The position numbers and the translations under genes are program-made. Shown here in pieces: positions 35,225 to 44,596 of a stretch of 60,008 nt of DNA. The stretch comes from JBOHTO01 sp050733695 (GTDB lineage: Bacteria; Gemmatimonadota; Gemmatimonadetes; Gemmatimonadales; Gemmatimonadaceae). How positions within the stretch are numbered: the first letter of the stretch is position 1; each line of letters opens with the position of its first letter. The notes beneath the pieces were generated by a model, which searched no databases, had not been told where the DNA came from, and saw only the letters and a list, made by a program, of their open reading frames with translations. Where the stretch lies: contig JBOHTO010000021.1 in assembly GCA_050733695.1 (NCBI GenBank), forward strand, positions 1 to 60,008, read 5' to 3'.

Positions 35225-38200
35225 ATGTTCATTTCTGATTTCGCCATAAAGCGTCCGATGGTCACCGTCGTTGCGACGGTGGCGCTGGTCGTATTCGGAC
35301 TGTTTGCCCTCTGGCAGCTCCAGACAGACGAGTATCCCGATGTGCAGCCCCCGGTGGTCATGACCGCGATCATCTACCCGGGCGCGGCGCCCGAGCAGGT
35401 GGCGCGCGAGATCATCGTTCCGGTGAGCGAGGCGATCGAAGGTATCAGCGGCGTGGACGACGTGTACGCCGAGGCTCGCGACGGATACGCGCAGATCGTC
35501 ACGATCTTCCTCTTCGAGAAGGACCTGCAGCAGGCGACGCAGGACATCCGCGACGCGATCTCGACGATACGATCCGATCTGCCGCTCGAGATGGAGGAGC
35601 CGATCCTCCAGCGCTTCGATCCGGCGAACCTGCCGATCATCACCGCCTCGCTCTCGTCCGACGTGCTCACGCCTGCCCAGCTCACGCGTCTGGCCGACCC
35701 CGACATCACGCGCCAGATGCGCTCCGTGGGAGGTGTCGCGAACGTCGAGGTCGTGGGCAAGGTGGAACGAGAGCTGACCGTGGAACTGCACCCCGGGGCG
35801 CTTCAGAGCTCTGGTGTGAGCGTGGCGCAGGTGGTGCAGGCGCTGCAGACGCAGAACCTGGCCGCCCCCGTGGGCCGCCTCAGCGGCGATCTCACCGAAC
35901 GCACGATCCGGCTTGCCGGGCGGCTGGAAGAGCCGAAGGACTTCGAGCGACTGGTCGTCGCCGAGCGCGACCGTCAGCTCATCCGACTGGGGCAGGTAGC
36001 GACCGTCAGCGATGGTACCGAGGAGCAGCGCACGCTCGCGTTGTTCAACGGCGAGGAAGCAATCGCGATCCAGGTGGTCAAGGCCAAGGGCTACAGTACG
36101 ACCTCTGTCGCCGACCAGATCCGCGAGAAACTGAATCAGGTCAGAGAGACTCTCCCGGCAGGCGTGGAGCTGAGCATCATCAAGGATGCGGGCGTGCGCG
36201 TCGAGAACTCCGTACAGGACGTGCAGAAGGCGCTTCTGGAGGGCGCCCTCCTCACGGTGCTCGTCGTTTTTCTCTTCCTCAATTCCTGGCGCTCCACGGT
36301 GATAACCGGGCTTGCGCTCCCGGTGTCGGTGCTCGCGAGCTTCGTGGCTGTGTGGGCGTTCGGCTTCACGCTGAACACGATGTCATTGCTCGGGCTATCG
36401 CTCGCGATCGGAATCCTGATCGACGATGCGATTGTCGTGCGCGAGAACATCGTGCGGCACGTGGAGATGGGTAAGGATCATTACACGGCGGCAAGGGAGG
36501 GCACCGACGAGATCGGACTCGCGGTGGCGGCGACGACATTCTCCATTGTCGCCGTGTTCGTGCCGGTCGCGTTCATGTACGGGGAAGCGGGAATGTGGTT
36601 CAAGCCCTTCGGGATCACGATCGCCTGCGCAGTACTGGTATCACTCTTCGTCTCCTTCTCTCTGGATCCCATGCTGTCGGCGTACTGGCCCGATCCGCAC
36701 GTGCCTGAGGAGAGGAAGCGCTGGATCACCCGCAGGCTCGACAGCTTCAACCGGTGGTTCAACAGGCTCTCCATCCGGTACAAGGGCGTCATTGCCTGGG
36801 CGCTGGACCACCGTTTCGCGATGGTCACGATCGCCATCGCCTCGTTCGTCGGCGCGCTTGCGCTCCCGATGCTCGGCGTCATAGGGGTCAGCTTCTTCCC
36901 TGTCGACGACACCTCGGAGCTCACCATCCAGGTGGAAACGCCGCCCGGTTCCAACCTCGAGTACGCTCGGCTCAAGAGCGAGGAGGCTGCGCGCATTGCG
37001 CGCGCGCACCCGGAGGTGCGCTATACCTTCACGACCATCGGCGGTGCATCGGGTGCCGTGGACGTGGCGAATGTCTACGTGCGACTGTCTCCCAGGGGCG
37101 AGCGCGACGTGAGCGCCGAGGCGCTTGCGGGGATACTGCGCGAGGAGGTGGCACGCATAGGCGGGGCTGACGCGTCGATCTTCACGAGCGACTTTGGTGG
37201 GAATCAGAAGCAGATACAGATACAGTTGCGAGGTGCGGGCGGCGATCCCGAAGCGCTTGGTCAGGCGGCGGAGCTGGTTGTGACGGAAGTACGTGAGGTT
37301 CCCAACGCAGTCGACGTTGGACTCTCAAGCAAGGGACAGAAGCCCGAGCTCGATGTGGAGCTCAAGCGCGGACTCGCGGGCTCGTTGGGGGTGACGGTAG
37401 GCCAGGTAGCACAGTCTCTGCGCCCGGCTTTCGCCGGAATCGACGCAGGCGACTGGGTCGATCCAGCCGGTGAGACGCGGGATGTGATGGTGCGGCTCGA
37501 TCCGGCCGCGCGCAGGCGCATGGCTGATCTGGAGCAACTGCCACTGGTGATCGCAACTCCCGGCGGCCCGCCGACGACCATTCCCCTCGGGCAGATCGCG
37601 ACGGTGAGCGAGGGGCTCGGTCCCACGGTCGTCAACTATCTCGATGGCGATCGCGTGGTGACGGTCCAGGCCAACGTGTCCGGCCGCTCGGTGGGCGAGG
37701 TCATGACCGACATCAATGCGCGGCTGGAGACGGTGCAGCTTCCGCCGGGCGTGCGCATCACGCAGGGCGGTGACGTGGACGCCCAGACAGAGGTATTCGG
37801 TCGCATCTTCGCCGCCCTCGGCATCGCAGTGATGCTCATGTACCTGATCCTGGCCGTTCAGTTCGGGTCGTTCCTCGACCCGCTGGCCATCATGCTCTCG
37901 CTTCCGCTATCGCTCATCGGCGTCATGCTGGGACTCATGGTCACGCGGTCCACGATCAACCTCATGAGTCTCATCGGTGTGATACTGCTGTGCGGAATCG
38001 TGGCCAAGAACGCCATCCTTCTCATCGACTTCGCCAAGTGGGCGCGCGAGAAATCGGGACTGCCGTTGCGGGAAGCGCTGATTCAGGCGGGCGCCATCCG
38101 GCTTCGCCCCATCCTGATGACGACGTTCGCGCTCATCGCCGGCATGCTCCCCATCGCGATGGGGAGCGGCGAGGGTGCGCAGTGGCGCGCGCCGCTCGGC

Positions 38201-38383
38201 ATCGCCGTCATCGGCGGTGTGCTCACGTCGACGTTCCTCACCCTTCTCGTGATTCCGACCTTCTACGAGATTCTGGATGAGATGCGTAGCTGGTTCGCAC
38301 GGAAGCTCGGTTTCAGGCCGTCGCAGGAGACGGCGGAGCATCCCGTGCCGGGGCACATGCCCCTGCCTGAAGCGGGGGATTGA
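35225..38383 (+). CDS. RND multidrug efflux permease (HAE1/AcrB-type)
   Basis: 1052 residues, standard length. Starts MFISDFAIKRPMVTVVATVALV (TM1), with the two large periplasmic loops between TM1-2 and TM7-8. The proton-relay pair is seen in GLSLAIGILIDDAIVVRENIV (TM4 Asp-Asp) and Lys in TM10 (GVILLCGIVAKNAILLIDFAK). GEAGMWFKPFGITIACAVLVS and QAGAIRLRPILMTTFALIAGM are also family marks. It exports drugs, dyes, lipids or metabolites by proton antiport as a trimer. Last gene of the tetR-tolC-adaptor-RND unit; substrate cannot be predicted. Confidence 0.95.
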   Translation: MFISDFAIKRPMVTVVATVALVVFGLFALWQLQTDEYPDVQPPVVMTAIIYPGAAPEQVAREIIVPVSEAIEGISGVDDVYAEARDGYAQIVTIFLFEKDLQQATQDIRDAISTIRSDLPLEMEEPILQRFDPANLPIITASLSSDVLTPAQLTRLADPDITRQMRSVGGVANVEVVGKVERELTVELHPGALQSSGVSVAQVVQALQTQNLAAPVGRLSGDLTERTIRLAGRLEEPKDFERLVVAERDRQLIRLGQVATVSDGTEEQRTLALFNGEEAIAIQVVKAKGYSTTSVADQIREKLNQVRETLPAGVELSIIKDAGVRVENSVQDVQKALLEGALLTVLVVFLFLNSWRSTVITGLALPVSVLASFVAVWAFGFTLNTMSLLGLSLAIGILIDDAIVVRENIVRHVEMGKDHYTAAREGTDEIGLAVAATTFSIVAVFVPVAFMYGEAGMWFKPFGITIACAVLVSLFVSFSLDPMLSAYWPDPHVPEERKRWITRRLDSFNRWFNRLSIRYKGVIAWALDHRFAMVTIAIASFVGALALPMLGVIGVSFFPVDDTSELTIQVETPPGSNLEYARLKSEEAARIARAHPEVRYTFTTIGGASGAVDVANVYVRLSPRGERDVSAEALAGILREEVARIGGADASIFTSDFGGNQKQIQIQLRGAGGDPEALGQAAELVVTEVREVPNAVDVGLSSKGQKPELDVELKRGLAGSLGVTVGQVAQSLRPAFAGIDAGDWVDPAGETRDVMVRLDPAARRRMADLEQLPLVIATPGGPPTTIPLGQIATVSEGLGPTVVNYLDGDRVVTVQANVSGRSVGEVMTDINARLETVQLPPGVRITQGGDVDAQTEVFGRIFAALGIAVMLMYLILAVQFGSFLDPLAIMLSLPLSLIGVMLGLMVTRSTINLMSLIGVILLCGIVAKNAILLIDFAKWAREKSGLPLREALIQAGAIRLRPILMTTFALIAGMLPIAMGSGEGAQWRAPLGIAVIGGVLTSTFLTLLVIPTFYEILDEMRSWFARKLGFRPSQETAEHPVPGHMPLPEAGD

Positions 38384-38464
38384 GAGAGCGGGATCCGTTC
38401 TGCTGTTCGGCCGAAAGCGCATGGTCGTCTCAGTGATTCCCGACAGGTGCGTGACCGGAGCGGT

Positions 38465-39877
38465 GTGACCGGCGTCCACCCGCCCCCCCCGGCCACATGG
38501 CTCGCGAGGCTCGGGCTCGATCGTCCCGAGCTTCGCGGCTGGGCGATGTACGACTGGGCCAATTCGGCGATGGTCGCCATCGTCGTGACGGCCGTCTTCC
38601 CCATCTACTTCTCGGGCGTGGCCGGCGGCGATCTCGATCCCGCGGTCGCGACGTTCCGCTTTGGGGTCGCGACAACGATCGGCCTCGGGTTCGTCGCAAT
38701 CGTGGCACCCTTCCTGGGCGCGATCGCCGATCATGCGCCTGTCAAGAAGCGGATGCTCGCCGCCTCGCTCGCGATCGGTGCTACCGCGTGCGCGCTCATG
38801 TTCCTCATCCAGCGCGGCGACTGGCTGCTCGCGGCCGTTCTGTTCGTCGTCGCCAACATTGGCGCGAACGCGAGCTACGTCTTCTACGACTCGCTGTTGC
38901 CGCACGTCGCGCGGCGCGACGAGATCGATCGGGTATCGACGGCCGGCTATGCGCTGGGATACCTGGGCGGGGGGCTCATACTCGGCGTCGCGCTGGCGAT
39001 GATCCAGAGGCCGGAATGGTTCGGTCTCCCGGCGGGAGACAATCTCACCCAGGCCGAAGCCACACTGCCGGCGCGACTCGCCTTTGTCGCCGTCGCGATC
39101 TGGTGGGTCGCTTTCTCGCTGCCTCTCTTCCTGAAGGTTCGCGAGCCGGCGATCGCACCGCGCCGCCCGGACGACGCGGGACGCGGCGTGATCGCTATCG
39201 CGAGCAGCCGCATCGGCCGCACCTTCCGCGAGCTGCGCGGCTACAGGCAGGCCTTCCTGATGCTGCTCGCGTTCCTCATCTACAACGACGGCATCGGCAC
39301 CATCGTGCGGATGGCGGGCATCTACGGCGCGGAACTCGGCATAGGCCGCGGCGCGCTCATCGGCTCGATACTGCTCGTGCAGTTCGTGGGGATCCCATTC
39401 GCCTTCCTGTTCGGGATGATCGCGGGGCGAATAGGCGCCAAACGATCGATCTTCATCGGCCTCGTCGCCTACTGTTCCATAAGCATGATCGGATACTTCA
39501 TGCAGACCGCGCTGCACTTTCTCCTGCTCGCGATACTCGTGGGAATGGTGCAGGGCGGCACGCAGGCGTTGAGCCGCTCGCTCTTTGCCAGCATGATCCC
39601 GCAGCACAAGTCGGGAGAGTTCTTCGGCTTCTTCGCCGTGTTCGAGAAGTTTGCGGGGATCCTCGGACCGGCGGTATTCGCCGGCACCATCGCGCTCACG
39701 GGGTCGAGCCGCAACGCCATTCTATCCGTGGTGGCGTTCTTCATCGTGGGTGGGATCCTGCTCCATTTCGTGGATGTGGACGAAGGGCAGCGTGCGGCCC
39801 GAGCGGCGGAGGAGCGAGCGCTGAATCCGCTCGGAGCGGGTGCGATCGGCAATGGATTCCCGTTTTCGCGGGAATGA
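38465..39877 (+). CDS. MFS transporter, UMF1/Atg22-like
   Basis: 470 residues, about 12 membrane helices. N-terminal RGWAMYDWANSAMVAIVVTAVFP is the hallmark of UMF1 (yeast Atg22-like) transporters, followed by GAIADHAPVKKRM (MFS motif A-like), FYDSLLPHVARRDEIDRVST and GYALGYLGGG. Relatives in yeast export amino acids from the vacuole; bacterial substrates are unknown. GTG start at 38465 is favoured by GGAG 4 nt upstream; GTG at 38447 is also possible. The last residues (GNGFPFSRE) and the stop codon come from a copy of the dispersed palindrome (39856-39875), so the native C-terminus was probably replaced. Confidence 0.85.
   Translation: MTGVHPPPPATWLARLGLDRPELRGWAMYDWANSAMVAIVVTAVFPIYFSGVAGGDLDPAVATFRFGVATTIGLGFVAIVAPFLGAIADHAPVKKRMLAASLAIGATACALMFLIQRGDWLLAAVLFVVANIGANASYVFYDSLLPHVARRDEIDRVSTAGYALGYLGGGLILGVALAMIQRPEWFGLPAGDNLTQAEATLPARLAFVAVAIWWVAFSLPLFLKVREPAIAPRRPDDAGRGVIAIASSRIGRTFRELRGYRQAFLMLLAFLIYNDGIGTIVRMAGIYGAELGIGRGALIGSILLVQFVGIPFAFLFGMIAGRIGAKRSIFIGLVAYCSISMIGYFMQTALHFLLLAILVGMVQGGTQALSRSLFASMIPQHKSGEFFGFFAVFEKFAGILGPAVFAGTIALTGSSRNAILSVVAFFIVGGILLHFVDVDEGQRAARAAEERALNPLGAGAIGNGFPFSRE
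39856..39875. repeat. Dispersed 20-bp palindrome, copy 3 (perfect ATTCCC-N8-GGGAAT)
   Basis: ATTCCCG and CGGGAAT flank a 6-nt centre, with TGG before and GAC after. It overlaps the 3' end of the UMF1-type gene, supplying its last codons and the TGA. Confidence 0.9.
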
Positions 39878-39895
39878 CGGTCCAGGGGAGTTCAC

Positions 39896-40303
39896 ATGAC
39901 GGATCATGACCGCGAGTATACCGTCGTGTACGACGGAGAGTGCAGCGTCTGTGAACGGCTCGTGCGACGGCTGCGCGAGTGGGACCGCCGCGCAGCGCTC
40001 GAGATCGTCGCGTCAGAGGACGCGGGCGTGCGCGCGCGCTTCCCCTGGATTTCTGATCGCGCGTACCAGCAGTCGCTGCAGCTCATCGCGCGCGACGGCC
40101 GCACGTGGCAGGGCGCGGCCGCCATCGAGCAACTGCTGGATGTGCTGCCGCGGGGACGTCTCGTGTCGTGGCTGTTCGCGATTCCCTTCGCGCGCCCCTT
40201 CGCAGAGCGTATGTATCGCTGGTTCGCGCGCAATCGCTACCGGTTCGGCTGCAGTGCACACTGTTCGCACCGGCCGCCGGAACCGGACAAACGCGTCGGC
40301 TAG
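39896..40303 (+). CDS. DCC-family thiol-disulfide-like protein (DUF393)
   Basis: 135 residues. TVVYDGECSVCERLVRRLREWD carries the DGxCxxC motif of the DCC family, a thioredoxin-like fold, followed by LQLIARDGRTWQGAAAIEQLL and a C-terminal RMYRWFARNRYRFG helix. Family members are thought to act in thiol chemistry; many bacterial examples are uncharacterised. GGGGAG precedes the ATG. It lies 18 nt after the UMF1-type gene, across the dispersed palindrome, so co-transcription is plausible. Confidence 0.88.
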   Translation: MTDHDREYTVVYDGECSVCERLVRRLREWDRRAALEIVASEDAGVRARFPWISDRAYQQSLQLIARDGRTWQGAAAIEQLLDVLPRGRLVSWLFAIPFARPFAERMYRWFARNRYRFGCSAHCSHRPPEPDKRVG

Positions 40304-40327
40304 CGTCGCGGGCAGTTCGGGGCCGAG

Positions 40328-40359
40328 GACGGTGCGGATCGCCAGACGGTGCGGATCGC
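40328..40359 (+). promoter_or_regulatory. 15-bp direct repeat upstream of a -10-like element
   Basis: GACGGTGCGGATCGC occurs at 40328-40342 and again at 40345-40359, a 17-nt period. TAAATT follows at once (40360-40365), about 36 nt before the DedA-family ATG. Direct repeats next to a -10 are typical of activator binding sites; the factor is unknown. Sequence fact plus inference. Confidence 0.4.
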
Positions 40360-40400
40360 TAAATTGGACTCGAGCATCCCCCTCCCCTGTGTAGCGCCTG

Positions 40401-41057
40401 ATGCCCGACGCGACCCTCTTGAGCCGCCTGCACGACATCTGGGCGTACGTCTCCCTCGGGGCGAGCAGCATCATCGTGGCCGAGGCTTCGCCGATGATCG
40501 GCGGGTTCGCCGCCTACGAGGGGCACATGGGGCTCGTTCAGGTGGGCGCGGCGTGCGCCATCGCGACCTGGCTCGCGGGCATTGGCTTCTACTTTCTTGG
40601 CCGGCATCGCGGCAAGTGGATAAGGACGCGCTGGCGGAAGGTGGGTCGCCTCATGGCCGGTGCGCTGTGGTACGTGCGCCGGAGACCATGGCGCGCAGCA
40701 CTGCTCGTGCGGTTCGCCTACGGGGCGCGCTATGCGCTCCCGCTCGCGTGCGGTGCGGCCCGCGTCCCGCTCTCGACGTACCTCATCGGCAGCGCGATCA
40801 GCTCCATCGTCTGGGTGATTCCCTTCACGCTACTGGGCTGGGTGTTCGGAGAGACCGCCGTGCTCGTCCTCGGCCGGATCCGGAAGTATGAGGATTGGCT
40901 GGCTGCGCTGATCGTGGTCGCCATCGCCGCCGCGTTCTACGTGCTGAACCGGCAGGGTCTTCTCGAGCGGGTGGTGCGGCGCCGGATCGTGGATCCGGAC
41001 GCCGAGTCGGAGGACAGCACCGGGGGATCGCCAAAGATTCCACGTCCCGGAGCGTGA
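40401..41057 (+). CDS. DedA-family (SNARE-associated/VTT) membrane protein
   Basis: 218 residues, about five hydrophobic segments. The DedA pattern is partly visible: SSIIVAEASPMIGGFAAYEG, AACAIATWLAGIGFYFLGRH (G-x-Y-x-G-R type), RAALLVRFAYGARYALPLACG (F-x-R-x4-R) and VPLSTYLIGSAISSIVWVIPF. The family includes flippases for undecaprenyl phosphate and phosphatidylethanolamine-type lipids and supports proton-motive-force maintenance (family knowledge). A basic/acidic cytoplasmic tail closes the protein. Divergent from the classical consensus, so moderate-high confidence. Confidence 0.85.
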   Translation: MPDATLLSRLHDIWAYVSLGASSIIVAEASPMIGGFAAYEGHMGLVQVGAACAIATWLAGIGFYFLGRHRGKWIRTRWRKVGRLMAGALWYVRRRPWRAALLVRFAYGARYALPLACGAARVPLSTYLIGSAISSIVWVIPFTLLGWVFGETAVLVLGRIRKYEDWLAALIVVAIAAAFYVLNRQGLLERVVRRRIVDPDAESEDSTGGSPKIPRPGA

Positions 41058-41216
41058 CTCGGGCTTGCGGTTTCGTGCGCTGAACACAATATGGTGGTGA
41101 CGAAAGGCACGAAAACAGACGCGGGCGTTTCCAGCGGTTCCGGTGCCCGAAGGGGCAGCCGCGAGTCGCGGTTGGCGGAATCGGGAAATCATCGGGTTCG
41201 TCCCGGGAGGTGTGTC

Positions 41217-41906
41217 ATGAGATGGGCGGTCTTGTACGCAGGCGCGGTCGCGGGGTCGTTCGCCTGTGCGCCGTCGCAGCCGCCCCAGCCGGCGGAGACG
41301 CGGCTGGAGGCAGAACTCAGGCGATCGGAACAGAGAATCGCCGATATGCAGCAGGAGATCGACTCGATCGCCGAAGTCCGCCGCCAGCTCGATGCACGCA
41401 TCGCGGCACTGGGTAACAGGCCGTCGCCGGTCACGGATGCTCCGGTCGTGATCGCTTCTGGCGGCGAGGAGATAGCGCCTCGTCCCGGCGGCGATTCCAT
41501 GGTCGTCGCGAGCGCTCCTGTCACCCAGCCCGAGCCCGGCGGCGGCGAGCGCGCTGTTCCGGAGGCGGACCTCGCGGTGATCGCGGAGCCGGTCGGCTTC
41601 GCCTTCAACAGCGCGGAGCTGAGCGCCGATGATCGGACGATGCTCATTGCCAAGGCGGACGTGCTGCGGCGGAACGACGCGCTGGTCATCACGCTGATCG
41701 GGCACGCCGATGCGCGCGGCCCCGCGGCTTACAACCAGAAGTTGAGCGAGCGACGCGCCCAGGCCGCGCGGCGTTTCCTTGTCTCTCTGGGCATAGACGC
41801 CGCGCGGATCTCGGCAGAGGGGCGCGGCGAGACGGAGCCCAAGGTCGAGGGGCGCGGCGAGGACATCTGGCGGCAGAACCGGCGCGTGGAGTTCGTGGTT
41901 CGGTAG
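41217..41906 (+). CDS. OmpA-family lipoprotein (Pal-like) with coiled coil
   Basis: 229 residues. Lipobox in AVLYAGAVAGSFACAPS. Residues ~22-62 are a coiled coil (RLEAELRRSEQRIADMQQEI, IAEVRRQLDARIAALG), followed by a flexible linker and a C-terminal OmpA/MotB domain: FAFNSAELSADDRTMLIAKA, VITLIGHADARGPAAYNQKLSERRAQAA (in parts) and ARISAEGRGETEP, ending QNRRVEFVV. It anchors the outer membrane to peptidoglycan. GGGAGGTG precedes the ATG at 41217, excluding the longer reading. Confidence 0.9.
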   Translation: MRWAVLYAGAVAGSFACAPSQPPQPAETRLEAELRRSEQRIADMQQEIDSIAEVRRQLDARIAALGNRPSPVTDAPVVIASGGEEIAPRPGGDSMVVASAPVTQPEPGGGERAVPEADLAVIAEPVGFAFNSAELSADDRTMLIAKADVLRRNDALVITLIGHADARGPAAYNQKLSERRAQAARRFLVSLGIDAARISAEGRGETEPKVEGRGEDIWRQNRRVEFVVR

Positions 41907-42069
41907 CTCGGCAGCTTTCTGCGGCGCCGCGCCGGTGCTGCATTGCATGTAGGTTGACGAGCGCGGTCTCCGAGTGATACGGGGCCGCGCCCGTCGCGCA
42001 CCTGCTGGTTGGGAAACCCCGCGGCGCGCGCGGGCGTAGGGGACAGCGCCGCCGTCCCCGGGAGTATTG

Positions 42070-44463
42070 ATGCCCTCGCTCCGCCACGCCCCGCGCTCGC
42101 TCATCACGATCACCGCTGCCGCCGCACTCCAGCTCGGCGGTCTTCCGGGCGCGCCACCCGCGAACGTCGAGGCACAGTCGCCCGGCACCGCGTCTGCGTT
42201 CGACGACGCACGCGCGCGCGAACTCCTGGCCCGTGCTCGCGATGCCCGCCTGCGAACCGACTCCGCGATCCGCAGCTACGACGCGATCACCAGACAGCGC
42301 ATCTCCGTCGGGATGTCGGTAACGCGCCTCGGTCGCGAGCGCCTCCTCTTCCGGCACGAGAACGCCACACGCGTGCGCTGGAGCCGGGGCACCGGCGCGG
42401 TGATAGACGTACTCGGTGCGCGCAGCGTCGTGCCGGTCGTGGAAGGGCTCGAGAGCGGAGCGGAGGTGCACGTCGACGTGAGTGATGCGACTCCGGTCCC
42501 CTACTTTCCCGGGCGCGATGCGGTATGGCTGGGGCTCGACGTGGCCAAGCCGCACGTCGATGACGATGAGGTCATCCATCCGCTCGCCGAGGGCGCAGAG
42601 GAGCATTACCGGTACACGACCGGCGATTCAGTGGCTATCCGTCTCCCGGATCAGTCCCGGATTCGCCTCGTGGAATTGAAGGTGCGTGCGCGCGAGCCGC
42701 GCTGGAATCTCATCGTCGGATCCTTCTGGTTCGACGCAGCCACGGCGCAACTCGTCCAGGCGGCCTATCGAATGGCGGTGCCCATGGACGTCTGGAGCGT
42801 GGTCGAGGAGGAAGGTGACGACGAGGATGTCCCCGCAGCGGTCCGCGCTCTGATCACTCCAATGACCGGTACCATAGAGGCGGTGACGATCGAGCACGGT
42901 CGTTTCCGCGGCGTATGGCTCCCCATCGTGCAGGCGGTGAAGGGAAAGGCGCGGGCCGGTGTATTTCGCGTGCCCTTCGAGCTGGAGGAGAGCTATCGAT
43001 ACTCCAGCGTGAACGTCGACCTCGATTCGCTACCGATGATCGCTGTCATGGACAGCACGCGCAACGGCGAAGGATACAATGGTGCCGGAGGCGTCGGCGT
43101 CGCGATCGAGCGGCGATCCGGCGACGACAGTTCCGAGACTGAGAGCGGCGATACGCTGGTCACGGTCTCCGGATTCGACAGCGACACCATGCCCGGGAAC
43201 GCGCGCGGCCGCCGGGATCGGGATCGGGACCGGAGCCAGTGCGAGACGAGCGATACGCGTGTGTTCGCCGAGGAGCGCCATGATGGCGCGCTCGCGGTCA
43301 CGCTGCGCATTCCGTGCGACACGACGCTTCTCGTCAGCTCGCCGGAGCTACCACCGTCGATCTACGACGAGGGCGAGGAACTGTTCAATGCTGCGGCGCG
43401 CGAGGCACTCATCGAGTCGCTCGACCTGTCGCTCCAGCCCGAATGGTCGCCACAGCCACCCGACGTGCGCTACGGGCTCGAGGACGGCCTGTTGCGCTAC
43501 AACCGGGTCGAGGGGATTTCCGCAGGGATCGGCATCGCCAGTGTGCTCGGCCGCGGCTACACGGGCGAGGCGTACGCGCGACTCGGGAGCGCCGATCTCG
43601 AGCCCAACGCCGAGCTGCGCATCTCGCGCAGCAATGGCAGGCGGACCATCGCGTTCGGAGCGTACCGGCGGCTTGCCGTCGTGGGCGACTGGGGCAATCC
43701 GCTCGGCCTCGGCGGCTCTCTGAATTCGCTCCTCTTCGCGCGCGACGAGGGCTTCTACTATCGCACGATCGGCGTGGAACTCACAGGCGAGAGGGAGACG
43801 GCAGGCATTCCGATCGTGTGGCGGGTGTTCGCGGAGCGGCAGGGCGACGCTGACGTGGAGACCCAGTTCTCGCTCGCACACCTCATGAACGACGTGCGCT
43901 TCATCGAGAACGTCGATGCCGTGTCCGGCAACATCGCGGGCATGGATCTCCGCTGGTCGGCGTCGTTCGGGCTCGATCCGCACGCCTGGCGCGCGCTCGC
44001 CGACCTGCGGGCCGAAGCGGCCGCGGGCGACTTCGATTTTGCGCGAGGAGCGCTGGACCTGACGCTGTCGCACGGGATTGGAGCGCGCCTCGACGGCGCT
44101 GTCACACTCGGCGCTGGCTTCTCCGGCGGCAACGTCCCTGCGCAGCGGCTCTGGTATCTCGGCGGCTCGTACACGGTCCGCGGGCAGCAACCGTCCGCGC
44201 AGGCGGGCACGCCAGGTGCGGGTGATGCCTTCTGGCTCGCGCGCGCGGAGATCGGGTCGAGTTTCCCGGCCGTGCGCCCCGTGCTCTTCGCCGACCTCGG
44301 CTGGGCGGGTGATCGCTCAACCTGGGCACATCCGGGACTGCCAATGAGTGGCGCCGGCGCGGGGGTCTCGTTCATGGATGGTCTCTTCCGTTTCGATGTC
44401 GCGCGCGGCATCAACCCGGACGACGACTGGCGCGCGAGCATGTACCTGGGTTCGCGCTTCTGA
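42070..44463 (+). CDS. Omp85-type beta-barrel outer-membrane protein without POTRA domains
   Basis: 797 residues; ATG at 42070 with GGGAG 5 nt upstream. Signal region LITITAAAALQLGGLPGAPPA. Residues ~50-330 form an outer-membrane lipoprotein-sorting-like or DUF-type beta domain (YDAITRQRISVGMSVTRLGR, WNLIVGSFWFDAATAQLVQA). The last ~300 residues are a barrel with IGIASVLGRGYTGEAYARLG, and YLGGSYTVRGQ with the VRG motif (703-705), the L6 signature of Omp85/D15 proteins, and terminal Phe (YLGSRF). No POTRA repeats are seen. It may insert or export a specific substrate, or handle lipids; unknown. Confidence 0.8.
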   Translation: MPSLRHAPRSLITITAAAALQLGGLPGAPPANVEAQSPGTASAFDDARARELLARARDARLRTDSAIRSYDAITRQRISVGMSVTRLGRERLLFRHENATRVRWSRGTGAVIDVLGARSVVPVVEGLESGAEVHVDVSDATPVPYFPGRDAVWLGLDVAKPHVDDDEVIHPLAEGAEEHYRYTTGDSVAIRLPDQSRIRLVELKVRAREPRWNLIVGSFWFDAATAQLVQAAYRMAVPMDVWSVVEEEGDDEDVPAAVRALITPMTGTIEAVTIEHGRFRGVWLPIVQAVKGKARAGVFRVPFELEESYRYSSVNVDLDSLPMIAVMDSTRNGEGYNGAGGVGVAIERRSGDDSSETESGDTLVTVSGFDSDTMPGNARGRRDRDRDRSQCETSDTRVFAEERHDGALAVTLRIPCDTTLLVSSPELPPSIYDEGEELFNAAAREALIESLDLSLQPEWSPQPPDVRYGLEDGLLRYNRVEGISAGIGIASVLGRGYTGEAYARLGSADLEPNAELRISRSNGRRTIAFGAYRRLAVVGDWGNPLGLGGSLNSLLFARDEGFYYRTIGVELTGERETAGIPIVWRVFAERQGDADVETQFSLAHLMNDVRFIENVDAVSGNIAGMDLRWSASFGLDPHAWRALADLRAEAAAGDFDFARGALDLTLSHGIGARLDGAVTLGAGFSGGNVPAQRLWYLGGSYTVRGQQPSAQAGTPGAGDAFWLARAEIGSSFPAVRPVLFADLGWAGDRSTWAHPGLPMSGAGAGVSFMDGLFRFDVARGINPDDDWRASMYLGSRF

Positions 44464-44482
44464 CCATGGCGGCAACGCTCTT

Positions 44483-44502
44483 ATTCCCGCGCAAGCCGGA
44501 AT
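44483..44502. repeat. Dispersed 20-bp palindrome, copy 5 orientation-inverted (ATTCCC-N8-CGGAAT)
   Basis: ATTCCCGC and GCCGGAAT around GCAA form the palindrome with one mismatch; the flanking GTG/TAA context shows it in the opposite orientation to the other copies. It lies 19 nt after the Omp85-type gene, in the spacer before mscL. Confidence 0.7.
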
Positions 44503-44596
44503 CACACGATGCAGTTTGCCATTGTGGGTCAGCTCACCTTGCCGGCTGAGTCAGCGCGCCGTAACGTCCGCCCCAATTCATCCGGAGGGGTGCGCA

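Noticed and set aside
37907..39607. 566-residue minus-strand open frame opposite the RND permease and UMF1-type genes
   Set aside because: It spans two well-supported plus-strand genes, is rich in Arg/His/Asp/Glu low-complexity, and has no ribosome site or family motif; a GC-rich antisense shadow.
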